Source of the DNA: G963677485 sp942492855
GTDB taxonomy: Bacteria > Armatimonadota > HRBIN16
Direction: 5' to 3'
Assembly (NCBI GenBank): GCA_942492855.1
Contig: OW818647.1
Span: forward strand, 3,968,001-4,032,000
DNA: 64,000 nt
Shown in pieces: positions 35,015-43,914 of the stretch. A program made the translations under genes and the position numbers. The notes below the pieces were generated by a model. That model was given only the letters and a program-made list of their open reading frames with translations, was not told the origin of the DNA and made no database searches. Each line of letters opens with the position of its first letter. Position 1 is the first letter of the stretch.

Positions 35015-35355
35015 TGAATCTCCAGCAAATACTCGCCATGCCGGTACCTGTATGGGCTTATCTCGCACTGAGTGCGTTTATGTTCACAATGGGTGTGATC
35101 GGTGTGGTTGTCAAACGTAATCCCATCGTCATCTTCATGTGTATCGAACTGATGCTGAATGCGGCGAACCTGGCGTTCCTGGCGTTTGCCCGATTACATG
35201 CCGATTTCGCTACGCAAGTTTCTGGACAGATGTTCGTGATCTTCGTGATGGCCGTTGCTGCAGCCGAAGTGGCTGTAGGATTAGGCATCATCGTGGCTGT
35301 GTATCGGCTGCGCCACACCATTGATATCGACGAGATGAATCTACTGAAATTCTAG
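35014..35355 (+). CDS. nuoK: NADH-quinone oxidoreductase subunit K
   Basis: A small three-helix proton-channel subunit, 113 residues, homologous to MrpC. The core motif VVKRNPIVIFMCIELMLNAANLAFLAFAR carries the conserved membrane Glu, and FVIFVMAVAAAEVAVGLGIIVAVYR carries the second Glu. It starts at GTG overlapping the nuoJ TAG by one base, with AGGA upstream. It precedes nuoL in normal order. Confidence 0.95.
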   Translation: MNLQQILAMPVPVWAYLALSAFMFTMGVIGVVVKRNPIVIFMCIELMLNAANLAFLAFARLHADFATQVSGQMFVIFVMAVAAAEVAVGLGIIVAVYRLRHTIDIDEMNLLKF

Positions 35356-35366
35356 GAGCCCACAAG

Positions 35367-37400
35367 GTGAACCCTTTCAATATAGCTTGGTTAGTGATTG
35401 CCCTGCCACTGCTCGGGTTCCTTTTTCATGCCTTCTTAGGTAAGAGGGTTGGAAAAAGGATCGTGGGCACAGTTGGGAGCCTGTTGGTCTTTGGCTCCTT
35501 CGGCATTGGCCTGTACCTGTTATCTATGCTGATGCAGCGACCGGAACATGATCGTCAGGTCATATCGACCATGGCCGACTGGATTTCGGTCGGGAAGCTG
35601 CACATTCCTTTTGAACTGTTAATTGACCCGTTATCCTTGCTGATGGTGTTAATAGTCACCGGCGTGGGCGGATTGATCCATGTCTACTCCACTGGCTACA
35701 TGGCTGACGACCAGGATTATGCCAGGTTCTTTACCTACCTGAACCTGTTCATCGCCATGATGTTGACATTAGTGTTAGCCAACAACCTGGTGCTGATGTT
35801 TGTGGGCTGGGAAGGTGTGGGACTTTGCTCATATCTGCTGATCGGCTTCTGGTATAGCCACAAGGAGAATGCGCTGGCAGCGAATAAGGCGTTCATCGTC
35901 AACCGTGTCGGTGACTTTGGCTTTATGCTGGCGATATTTGTGGCCTTTACGTTGTTTGGCACTGTCTCCTTTGTTGGGACGAATGGTCAAGAGGGCATGT
36001 TCGCTAAGGCGCTTTCGATGAATGCGGCTGGAGCTCTTAGCCTGGCCGGTATTACGGCGCTTGCGTTGCTGCTGTTTTTCGGTGCTACCGGCAAGAGTGC
36101 CCAGTTCCCTCTATACTTTTGGCTACCTGACGCCATGGCGGGCCCAACGCCTGTTTCTGCATTGATCCATGCCGCCACCATGGTGACGGCTGGTGTGGTG
36201 CTGGTGACACGCTGCCATGTGTTTTTCTTGCTGGCTCCAACTGCGATGATGACGGTGGCCATTATCGGTGCATTCACTGCGGTGTTCGCCGCTACGATTG
36301 CCATCTGCCAGAACGACATAAAGAAAGTGCTAGCATATTCAACCGTCAGCCAGATTGGCTACATGTTCCTGGCTTGCGGGGTAGGCGCGTTTGCGACGGG
36401 CATGTTCCATGTGACCACGCACGCGTTCTTCAAGGCTCTGCTGTTCCTTGGGGCCGGAGCTGTGATCTACTCCATGCATCACCAGCAGGACATGCGTGTG
36501 TATGGCGGCCTTAAGACGAAGCTGAAGATCACATTTGCCACTATGATGTGCGGCTGGCTTGCGATCTGTGGGATACCTCCATTTGCCGGCTTCTTCTCTA
36601 AAGATGAGATACTGGCCAAAGTATATGGAACCCATGTGGCCGGTTTTGGCAATGTGGCAGTGATATTGTGGGCGGTTGGTCTGATCACCGCTGTCATGAC
36701 CGCTTTTTATATGACACGTCTGATGTCACTAACCTTCTTTGGTAAACCTCGCTGGCATGACAAGTTCGCAGAGGTACCAGTGGACGACAATCATGACGTG
36801 AGCCATGGTCATGGTGCTGTAGAAGAGCCAAAAGATGCACCGATGTCTATGATGGTGCCGTTGATGATCCTCGCTGTTCTATCTGTGGTCGGCGGTTTCA
36901 TGGGCGGATTTGCACTGTTCAAACTGCCAAACCAGTTCGAAGCGTTCCTGGAGCCCTCGGCGGTGACGCCTGAGCTGATGGCAGGTCTCGCTGCCCATCT
37001 TTCACACAACGTGGAGCTGGCACTGGTGATGGCTTCCATCATTGGAGCCGTGTTAGGATTGAGCATCGGCTTGGCCCTATATAAGAGCGTGCCCGATGGC
37101 GAACGCGAGACGAAGGGTCTGCGTGGCTGGGTGGCCCGCCAGTATGGCTATGACAACTTGATCACCAACACCATTGGCTGCAAGCTGGGTAACGGGATCG
37201 GGTTCGTCATGTGGCAATGGGTTGATGCAACCATCATTGATGGTGCCGTGAACGGCATCGGTTTGGTCACATCCTGGGTCGGTGAGCAGGTCCGCAAGCT
37301 GCAAAACGGGCGTATCCGCGACTATGCCATGGCCATGATGATAGGTGCCGTCGTACTGCTGCTGTGGATACTCATCTCGGGCAGCCGTGTGGGGTTATAA
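35367..37400 (+). CDS. nuoL: NADH-quinone oxidoreductase subunit L
   Basis: The largest antiporter-like subunit, 677 residues with about sixteen helices. Characteristic stretches are LMFVGWEGVGLCSYLLIGFW (with the conserved Glu in TM5), ATGKSAQFPLYFWLPDAMAG, SALIHAATMVTAGVVLVTRC, QNDIKKVLAYSTVSQIGYMF and THAFFKALLFLGAGAVIYS. The long C-terminal amphipathic-helix region is present (about 520-677). A loop near residues 470-490 is unusually rich in His and acidic residues (DDNHDVSHGHG). It starts at GTG with AGGAG eight bases upstream. Proton translocation in the distal membrane arm. Confidence 0.95.
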   Translation: MNPFNIAWLVIALPLLGFLFHAFLGKRVGKRIVGTVGSLLVFGSFGIGLYLLSMLMQRPEHDRQVISTMADWISVGKLHIPFELLIDPLSLLMVLIVTGVGGLIHVYSTGYMADDQDYARFFTYLNLFIAMMLTLVLANNLVLMFVGWEGVGLCSYLLIGFWYSHKENALAANKAFIVNRVGDFGFMLAIFVAFTLFGTVSFVGTNGQEGMFAKALSMNAAGALSLAGITALALLLFFGATGKSAQFPLYFWLPDAMAGPTPVSALIHAATMVTAGVVLVTRCHVFFLLAPTAMMTVAIIGAFTAVFAATIAICQNDIKKVLAYSTVSQIGYMFLACGVGAFATGMFHVTTHAFFKALLFLGAGAVIYSMHHQQDMRVYGGLKTKLKITFATMMCGWLAICGIPPFAGFFSKDEILAKVYGTHVAGFGNVAVILWAVGLITAVMTAFYMTRLMSLTFFGKPRWHDKFAEVPVDDNHDVSHGHGAVEEPKDAPMSMMVPLMILAVLSVVGGFMGGFALFKLPNQFEAFLEPSAVTPELMAGLAAHLSHNVELALVMASIIGAVLGLSIGLALYKSVPDGERETKGLRGWVARQYGYDNLITNTIGCKLGNGIGFVMWQWVDATIIDGAVNGIGLVTSWVGEQVRKLQNGRIRDYAMAMMIGAVVLLLWILISGSRVGL

Positions 37401-37436
37401 CCATGAAGGCTTTTGAAGGGAGTTCACAGCAAGATC

Positions 37437-38993
37437 ATGCTTGATGATAGATTTATCATAACCGGCCTTACCTTTCTGCCGCTGGTTTTCGCCCTGCTGG
37501 TGCTGATAGTGCCTAACGAGCAGGTGAAGGGGATTCGCACTGTGGCGATGGTGGGCACTGTCGCGAATTTCGTGCTCAGCATTTTGATGCTGGTGGGGTT
37601 CGACGGAAATACGGCGCGGATGCAGTTCCAGCAGTCGGTTCCATGGATACCTAACTTTGGCATCAATTACCACGTAGGGATCGACGGGATCAGCCTCTGG
37701 CTGGTCATGCTTACCACATTCCTGTCGGTCATTGTCGTTGGCTTCTCGTTCAACATCAAGGTGAGAGTTAAAGAATATATGTTTTTCATGCTGTTGTTAC
37801 AGACTGGCATGATCGGCGTGTTTGTTTCTCTTGACTTGATCCTGTTTTACCTGTTCTGGGAAGCGATGTTGATCCCGATGTATTTCTTGATCGGCATCTG
37901 GGGTGGGGAGCGCCGTATCTATGCGTCGTTGAAGTTCTTCCTGTACACCTTCTTCGGCAGCGTACTGATGTTGATCGCAATTATCAGCCTTTACAACCTG
38001 ACGGGTGCCAGAACCTTCGATCTAGTGGAGATACAAAACCAGCTTGCATCGCAGGGACTGCCATATGCCGCTGAGATGTGGCTGTTTGCGGCTTTCGCCC
38101 TCGCTTTCGCCATCAAGGTGCCGATGTTCCCATTCCACACGTGGCTGCCTGATGCGCACGTGGAGGCGCCAACGGCAGGATCTGTGATCCTGGCCGGTGT
38201 GCTGCTCAAGATGGGCACCTTCGGCTTCATGCGGTTCTGTATCCCACTCTTCCCCGATGCCTCACAAGCCGCGGCGGGTGTGATTATGACCGTTGCCGTG
38301 ATTGGCATTATCTATGGTGCGATCGTGGCCACCGTTCAGCCCGATATGAAGAAGCTGGTAGCCTATTCGTCAGTCAGCCACCTTGGGTTTGTGATGCTCG
38401 GTCTTTTTGCTCTGAATGAGCAGGGTCTGACGGGCAGCCTGATACAGCAGGTCAACCATGGTATCAGCACCGGCGCCTTGTTCTTGCTGGTGGGGTTTGT
38501 CTACGAACGACGCCACACCAGAATGATTGAGGATTACGGCGGCTTGAAGCGGGTGATGCCGCTCTATGCCGCTTGCTTCCTGATCATCATGTTGAGTTCC
38601 ATAGGTCTGCCAGGCACGAACGGGTTCATCGGCGAGATTCTGTGCCTTCTGGGTGGGTATCAAGCCAACCATGTTCTGGGAATCCTGGGAGCCACCGGTT
38701 TGGTGCTGGGTGCGGTCTACATGCTGTGGATGTTCCAGCGCGTGTTTTACGGCAAGGCCGAGGGTGCTAACTTGAAGATGAAGGACCTGAACGTGGGCGA
38801 GCTGGCCATGATCATTCCGCTTATCATAGTGGTGTTCTGGATTGGTCTTCGACCGGGATACTTCATCGACAAGATGCGTCCTTCTATCAACAATCTGATC
38901 ATGCAGAAAGAAAAGCGCATTGACGCTACATGGAAGAGCCTTGACACTTCGATGCAACCTGGCTCTTCGACGGATACGGAGGTGAGCAATTGA
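37437..38993 (+). CDS. nuoM: NADH-quinone oxidoreductase subunit M
   Basis: An antiporter-like proton channel subunit, 518 residues from the ATG at 37437 with fourteen predicted helices. Motifs include FYLFWEAMLIPMYFLIGIWGG (TM5 Glu), AIKVPMFPFHTWLPDAHVEA, SVILAGVLLKMGTFGFMRF, VQPDMKKLVAYSSVSHLGFV and QQVNHGISTGALFLLVGFV. The AGGGAG site lies 14 bases upstream of this ATG. A TTG at 37413 is also in frame but gives no ribosome site before it. The C-terminal 40 residues run into a serine/threonine-rich tail ending at the nuoN TTG. Confidence 0.93.
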   Translation: MLDDRFIITGLTFLPLVFALLVLIVPNEQVKGIRTVAMVGTVANFVLSILMLVGFDGNTARMQFQQSVPWIPNFGINYHVGIDGISLWLVMLTTFLSVIVVGFSFNIKVRVKEYMFFMLLLQTGMIGVFVSLDLILFYLFWEAMLIPMYFLIGIWGGERRIYASLKFFLYTFFGSVLMLIAIISLYNLTGARTFDLVEIQNQLASQGLPYAAEMWLFAAFALAFAIKVPMFPFHTWLPDAHVEAPTAGSVILAGVLLKMGTFGFMRFCIPLFPDASQAAAGVIMTVAVIGIIYGAIVATVQPDMKKLVAYSSVSHLGFVMLGLFALNEQGLTGSLIQQVNHGISTGALFLLVGFVYERRHTRMIEDYGGLKRVMPLYAACFLIIMLSSIGLPGTNGFIGEILCLLGGYQANHVLGILGATGLVLGAVYMLWMFQRVFYGKAEGANLKMKDLNVGELAMIIPLIIVVFWIGLRPGYFIDKMRPSINNLIMQKEKRIDATWKSLDTSMQPGSSTDTEVSN

Positions 38994-40486
38994 AACCCCC
39001 CACTATAGACTGGGCAACTTTTTCCCCGGAGATAGTGCTGTCCGTATTCGCTATGGTCGTATTGTTGATGGGCACCACCATCAAGAAGCCCTTTCGTAAT
39101 GCTTTGCTGACGGTCGTCAGTGCGATCGGTGTGCTGGTCACTGCTTACCTCACCGTCCAATTATGGGCCAAGCCATACTCATCTGGGTTTGATGACACCT
39201 TCAACCTTGACCTATTCGCTATTGCGATGACTGTCATCATCTTGATGGCCACATTAATCGCTGTACTGATGGCTCATCCCTACATGACCCGGAAACACAG
39301 CGATGTGCCTGAATACTACGCTCTGTTGTTACTGAGCTCGGTGGGCGGGCTAGTGATGGTCAGCAGTTACAACTTGATGGTGATTTTTATCGGGCTGGAG
39401 ATACTCTCGATCTCGATGTATGTGCTGGCAGGTCTGAGCCGAACTGAAGAGAAGTCCGAAGAGGCTGCCCTGAAGTATTTCTTGTTGGGAGCATTTGCTT
39501 CCGGCTTTTTGATTTATGGCATTGCGATGCTTTACGGGGCGTGCGGTACGGTAGACCTCAGTGCTTTCCGCGGTGTAATGAACGGCCCCATGGCTGATCC
39601 AGGCTACCGTGGACTACTATTCATGGCGGGCTGTGCATTTGTGCTGGTAGGGCTGGGCTTCAAAGCGGCACTGGTACCTTTTCAGATGTGGACGCCTGAT
39701 GTGTATAAAGGGGCTCCTACCTCTGCGGCTGCCTTTTTAGCTTCTGCCGCGAAGGCTTGCGCATTTGCAGTGCTCTTCAGGTTTGTGCTGGCTACCATCG
39801 GATTCGGCGTGGCCTCACAAGTGGTCCTTGGAATACTAGCGATCCTTGCGCTAATCACCATGACCGTTGGTAATGTTGTAGCCCTGCGGCAGACCAATAT
39901 CAAGCGGATGCTGGCCTACTCAAGTATCGCCCACGCAGGCTATCTGACCGTGGGTGTGGCCGCGGCTCAGAGTGCGGCACAGATCAGTGCACCTGCCATC
40001 CTATTCTATATGGGAGCCTATACGCTGATGACCATGGGGGCCTTCGCCGTGGCGTCGATGCTGTTCCATGATGATAAGGAGACCAGCGAGATCGCAGATT
40101 TGGCCGGTCTATACAAGAGGAACGCGGCATTGGCTGCAGCGATGAGCATCTTTATGTTCTCCCTGGCCGGCATACCTGGCACTGCGGGATTTATGGGCAA
40201 GTTTATGCTATTCCAGTCGGCACTTTCGGTGCCGGGAATTGGACTGGTGATGGCGATTACCCTGGCGGTGAACAGCGTGATCTCAGTATATTACTATCTG
40301 AGAGTCATCGTCACGATGTACTTCCAGGAGAGCGATCGACCTGCCTTCAAAGTGGCTGGGATAGGGGTGGCTCTTGCCGTGGTAATCTGCGTGGTGGGCA
40401 CCATATTCTTTGGCCTGTATCCAATACCTCTCGACTACCTGCAGGAGATCGGCCGACAGATTGCGAGCAGCACCACAGCGTTCTAG
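38990..40486 (+). CDS. nuoN: NADH-quinone oxidoreductase subunit N
   Basis: The third antiporter-like subunit, 498 residues with fourteen helices. It starts at TTG 38990, overlapping the nuoM stop, and is decided by GGAGG at 38979-38983 with a six-base gap. Motifs are LMVIFIGLEILSISMYVLAG (TM5 Glu), LVGLGFKAALVPFQMWTPDV, YKGAPTSAAAFLASAAKACA, RQTNIKRMLAYSSIAHAGYL and GIPGTAGFMGKFMLF. It is the last gene of the operon, followed at 20 bases by a strong terminator. All channel-type residues appear intact. Confidence 0.95.
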   Translation: MKPPTIDWATFSPEIVLSVFAMVVLLMGTTIKKPFRNALLTVVSAIGVLVTAYLTVQLWAKPYSSGFDDTFNLDLFAIAMTVIILMATLIAVLMAHPYMTRKHSDVPEYYALLLLSSVGGLVMVSSYNLMVIFIGLEILSISMYVLAGLSRTEEKSEEAALKYFLLGAFASGFLIYGIAMLYGACGTVDLSAFRGVMNGPMADPGYRGLLFMAGCAFVLVGLGFKAALVPFQMWTPDVYKGAPTSAAAFLASAAKACAFAVLFRFVLATIGFGVASQVVLGILAILALITMTVGNVVALRQTNIKRMLAYSSIAHAGYLTVGVAAAQSAAQISAPAILFYMGAYTLMTMGAFAVASMLFHDDKETSEIADLAGLYKRNAALAAAMSIFMFSLAGIPGTAGFMGKFMLFQSALSVPGIGLVMAITLAVNSVISVYYYLRVIVTMYFQESDRPAFKVAGIGVALAVVICVVGTIFFGLYPIPLDYLQEIGRQIASSTTAF

Positions 40487-40506
40487 GGTTGTGGTTACAA
40501 GACGCC

Positions 40507-40545
40507 AAAATCCCCTCCGAAGCAAACAGCTTCGGAGGGGATTTT
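40507..40545. terminator. strong bidirectional terminator ending the nuo operon
   Basis: A perfect 17-bp inverted repeat (40507-40523 with 40529-40545) around an AAACA loop, with AAAA at its left edge and TTTT at its right edge. It can stop the nuo operon on the plus strand and the convergent ABC ATPase gene on the minus strand. Confidence 0.9.
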
Positions 40546-40558
40546 GATTGATGCTCTA

Positions 40559-41686
40559 CTAGCCTTCGGAGTGGGTTCGCTGGCTCAGCACGACTTCGAG
40601 AGCCTTGGTTGTCTCTAGGTCGAACAAGTGGCACTTCGTCAGATCGAAACTGACACTCGCCGTGTCACCGACTTTTACAATCGCCTCTGTGCTGAGGTTA
40701 GCCACCAGGGTGTTGGCGACAGCCTTCGCGGTGAAGTAGACGGTGAGGTTGCTGCCCATGGGCTCCACGACATCGACTTTCATCGATATGGTGTTAGGTG
40801 AGCCGGCTGGGGCCAGTTCGATGTCCTCAGGACGCACACCGAACTGCAGCTTCTTACCAACATAGTCGGCAAGGGCTGGCCATCGGTCGGCGGGTAGGGA
40901 GAGGCTGGAACCGCCTGCGTTCAGAATCATATTTGACCCGCTCTTCTCAAGGGTGCCTTCCATGAAGTTCATGGGTGGGGTGCCAATGAAGCCTGCTACA
41001 AAGATGTTGGCAGGGTAGCGGTAGATATTCATAGGAGTATCGCATTGCTGAAGCAGACCATCTTTCATGACCACAATGCGGTCGCCCATGGTCATCGCCT
41101 CCACTTGGTCGTGGGTGACGTAGATGGTGGTGATGCCCAGTCTGCGCTGAAGTTTTGTGATCTCAGCGCGGGTCTGAACACGCAGTTTCGCGTCCAGGTT
41201 GGACAGCGGCTCGTCCATGAGGAAGACCTGCGGTTCGCGCACGATGGCACGGCCGAGGGCGACGCGCTGTCGCTGACCACCGGAGAGTTGCTTCGGCTTG
41301 CGGTCGAGAAGTCCTTCGAGGCCAAGCAGCTTGGCCGACTCCTGCACACGGGCGTCGATTTTGTCTTTCGGGAACTTGCGCATACGCAGAGCGAATGCCA
41401 TGTTCTCGTAGACCGACATGTGTGGGTAGAGTGCGTAGTTCTGGAAGACCATTGCGATGTCGCGGTCTTTAGGTGCCACATCGGTGACGTCATTTTCGCC
41501 GATGAGGATGGAACCAGAGGTGGTTTCTTCCAGGCCGGCGATCATTCGCAGCGCGGTGGTTTTACCGCATCCGGATGGGCCGACAAGAACGAGGAACTCT
41601 TTGTCAAAAATCTCAAGACTGAGATCGTTGACTGCTACGACGGCTTTAAACGTCTTAGTTAGATTGCGAAGGGTGACAGATGCCAC
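40559..41686 (-). CDS. sugar ABC transporter ATPase, UgpC/MalK/MsmX type
   Basis: A 375-residue cytosolic ATPase of the carbohydrate importer class. Walker A is GPSGCGKTT (about residues 36-44), the Q loop VFQNYALYPHMSVYENMAFA, the signature LSGGQRQRVALGRAIVREP, Walker B VFLMDEPLSNLDAKLRV and the switch His in IYVTHDQVEAMT. The C-terminal third holds the OB/TOBE regulatory domain typical of MalK/UgpC (FGVRPEDIELAPAG). No permease or substrate-binding genes are adjacent, so it probably serves one or more sugar permeases encoded elsewhere, as MsmX does in Bacillus. It is convergent with the nuo operon. Confidence 0.88.
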   Translation of the reverse strand: MASVTLRNLTKTFKAVVAVNDLSLEIFDKEFLVLVGPSGCGKTTALRMIAGLEETTSGSILIGENDVTDVAPKDRDIAMVFQNYALYPHMSVYENMAFALRMRKFPKDKIDARVQESAKLLGLEGLLDRKPKQLSGGQRQRVALGRAIVREPQVFLMDEPLSNLDAKLRVQTRAEITKLQRRLGITTIYVTHDQVEAMTMGDRIVVMKDGLLQQCDTPMNIYRYPANIFVAGFIGTPPMNFMEGTLEKSGSNMILNAGGSSLSLPADRWPALADYVGKKLQFGVRPEDIELAPAGSPNTISMKVDVVEPMGSNLTVYFTAKAVANTLVANLSTEAIVKVGDTASVSFDLTKCHLFDLETTKALEVVLSQRTHSEG

Positions 41687-41943
41687 AACTTACCCCCTAA
41701 GTATTATGTGAGTGTGGTGATAAACCCCATAGACATCTTACGCTACCAGCGTTGCGGTGTCAAACTGGGGGGTTGATGGATTGGGTTGGGGGAGGTGACT
41801 TAGATCGATTGAATCTCCAACAAACCCCAATGTGTATGAGTTTGGGGCTCTGTGCGATATACTGACACCATAATGGTGATCATGAGTGCAGAAACATGAC
41901 ATATACACACAGGTCACACCACACAGATTAGGGAGCTGCCGAA

Positions 41944-42909
41944 ATGCCGCGTTTTGAAGTGATACCCAGAGGTGCCGTTCCGGTGCTGATGACACCTTAT
42001 ACCACCAGTGACAACCAGGTGGATTATAACGCGCTGGATGCGATGGTGGAGTTCTACATCAAAGCCGGAGTGGCGGGGATCTTTACCTCCTGCCTGTCCA
42101 GCGAGGTGTTCGAACTCACCGCAGAAGAACGGCTACGCATCACTAAGCGCGTATGCGACACAGTAAATGGTCGTGTCGCGGTGGTCGCAGGCGGGAACTT
42201 TGGTGAGAGTCTTGAGCAGCAAGCGCGTGGACTAGCTGAGGTGTATGAAGCGGGTGCCGATGTCGCCGTGGCAATCGCATCAATACTGCCGTCCCCTGAG
42301 CATTTAGGTGATCAGCTCCTTCGGCTGAGTGAACTAGCGGAAGTACCGATGGGGGTTTATGAGTGCCCTGTGCCTGAGCATCGGCTGTTAAGTGCCCAAG
42401 AAGTGGGCTTGCTGGCGTACAGCGGCAGGTTTGTGTTCATGAAGGAGGCGTCGCGGCAGGTGGACGTCTGCGCTGGCAAACTGAAAGCGGCGGAAGGAAC
42501 GCCCCTGCGAATCTTCCAGGCGAACTTGAAATGCACACCTGAGACGGTTGCGCTCGGTGCATTTGGCCACGCAGGTGTGATCGCCAACATCTGTCCGGAA
42601 CTGTGTCAGGCGTATTGCGATGGCGGCGTGACTGACCCAAGCAGACTTGATCGTATATACCAGTCTATGCAGCTCATCCACGATGTGATGGTGGCAAACT
42701 GTTATCCCGCAAGTGGCAAATACATCTTGAACCGGCGTGGAGTGTGCATGAACAGCTATTGCCGCATCGCAAGTGGCCTCGGATTTGATGACCGGCATAG
42801 AAGAACTCTTGACGCGTTTTTAGAACACTTTGATTTCCGTGAACCACTAGATGATGCATCGCTGGCTGAGCTGAGAGCCGTCGCTTCAGATGCGAACTGG
42901 AAGGACTGA
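41944..42909 (+). CDS. DapA/NanA-superfamily aldolase or dehydratase
   Basis: A 321-residue TIM-barrel class I aldolase family protein. The Schiff-base Lys is in GRFVFMKEASRQVD (about residues 160-173), and the assisting Tyr in MGVYECPVPEHR, in place of the usual YNxP. The N-terminal GAVPVLMTPYTTSDNQVDYN and the GIFTSCLSSEVFELTAEER segment are family-typical, the latter replacing the GGxTGE/S loop. Members split pyruvate from keto-sugars or make dihydrodipicolinate. The context (aldo/keto reductase, BNR protein) suggests sugar or sugar-acid catabolism rather than lysine synthesis. The GGGAG site is eight bases before ATG. The AKR gene follows four bases after its stop. Confidence 0.8.
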   Translation: MPRFEVIPRGAVPVLMTPYTTSDNQVDYNALDAMVEFYIKAGVAGIFTSCLSSEVFELTAEERLRITKRVCDTVNGRVAVVAGGNFGESLEQQARGLAEVYEAGADVAVAIASILPSPEHLGDQLLRLSELAEVPMGVYECPVPEHRLLSAQEVGLLAYSGRFVFMKEASRQVDVCAGKLKAAEGTPLRIFQANLKCTPETVALGAFGHAGVIANICPELCQAYCDGGVTDPSRLDRIYQSMQLIHDVMVANCYPASGKYILNRRGVCMNSYCRIASGLGFDDRHRRTLDAFLEHFDFREPLDDASLAELRAVASDANWKD

Positions 42910-42913
42910 TCAC

Positions 42914-43885
42914 ATGAATTACCGAAACCTGGGTAGAACCAACTTGAATGTGTCCGAAATCAGCCTTGGTGCATGGTCGCTGGGAGGTATTGTGCGGGTC
43001 CGTAACCGCACCAGTGCCAATGCCGATCCGTGTGGGTATGGTGAGGTCTCAGAGGCGGACGGCATCGCCATAGTGGATCATGCCCTTACGCTGGGTATCA
43101 ACTTCATAGATACCGCACCGATGTATGGCGATGGCAACAGTGAGCTGCGTGTGCAGAAGGCGCTGCAAGCGTCTGGCCGTGATGATGTCCTACTGTGTAC
43201 CAAGTGCGGGGTGTTCGCACAAGACGGCGAGTATGTGCGCCGGTTTACGCGCGATGTCGTGCTGCGGGAGGTTGAGAAGAGCCTCAAACGCTTAGGCCGT
43301 GACAGCGTGGACATTGAGCTGCTGCATTCACCTACTGTCGCCGAATATGGGGATGGCGACTGCTGGAAGGCGTTGCTTGAGCTGAAGCAGCAAGGGGTGG
43401 TGCGTTGGGTAGGAATCTCGATCAACTCAGAGGTAGAGCAAGCCAGAGAGTTCGTGGAATGCGGCCTGTGCGACGTGATGATGTTGAAGCTCAACATGCT
43501 GGACACCGCCATGCTGCCGGTGTGTGAACTCGCTGAGAAGCACAATGTGGGTATCATGGTGCGGGAAGCCTTCGCTGGGGGATTTCTGACCGGCGTTTTC
43601 AACGAGAACACCCTCTTTACTCCTGACGACCAGCGGGCTATGATGCCTCGCCAATATGTTCTCAGCTTACTCCAAAAGGTCGACAAATTGAAGCCTCTGG
43701 CCAATGATCGTCGCTCGCTGGCGCAGACCGCTCTGCTGTGGCTGCTCTCCCTTCCAGGGGTCTCCACCGTATCCGTGGGCACCAGCAGCAAGCAGCGGCT
43801 GTCGGAGAACTGCGCGGTGTCTGACATGTCGCCACTCACACCGTCTGAGTTGGAGCAGATCAATGAGATACTCAGTCGATTGTAG
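42914..43885 (+). CDS. aldo/keto reductase
   Basis: A 323-residue NAD(P)H-dependent oxidoreductase of the AKR superfamily. It opens with the family pattern MNYRNLGRTNLNVSEISLGAW. The catalytic tetrad region reads GINFIDTAPMYGDGNSELRV (Asp and Tyr), LLCTKCGVF (Lys) and IELLHSPTVAEYG (His). The cofactor segment near the end has LPGVSTVSVGTSSKQRLSEN. The start was set at 42914 with AAGGA upstream; the ATG at 42890 lies within the aldolase gene. It is coupled to the DapA-like gene and to the BNR gene that follows, so it probably acts on a sugar or its lactone. The substrate is unknown. Confidence 0.88.
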   Translation: MNYRNLGRTNLNVSEISLGAWSLGGIVRVRNRTSANADPCGYGEVSEADGIAIVDHALTLGINFIDTAPMYGDGNSELRVQKALQASGRDDVLLCTKCGVFAQDGEYVRRFTRDVVLREVEKSLKRLGRDSVDIELLHSPTVAEYGDGDCWKALLELKQQGVVRWVGISINSEVEQAREFVECGLCDVMMLKLNMLDTAMLPVCELAEKHNVGIMVREAFAGGFLTGVFNENTLFTPDDQRAMMPRQYVLSLLQKVDKLKPLANDRRSLAQTALLWLLSLPGVSTVSVGTSSKQRLSENCAVSDMSPLTPSELEQINEILSRL

Positions 43886-43914
43886 CATCTTTGATGGATA
43901 AGCGAGGAAGCAGC

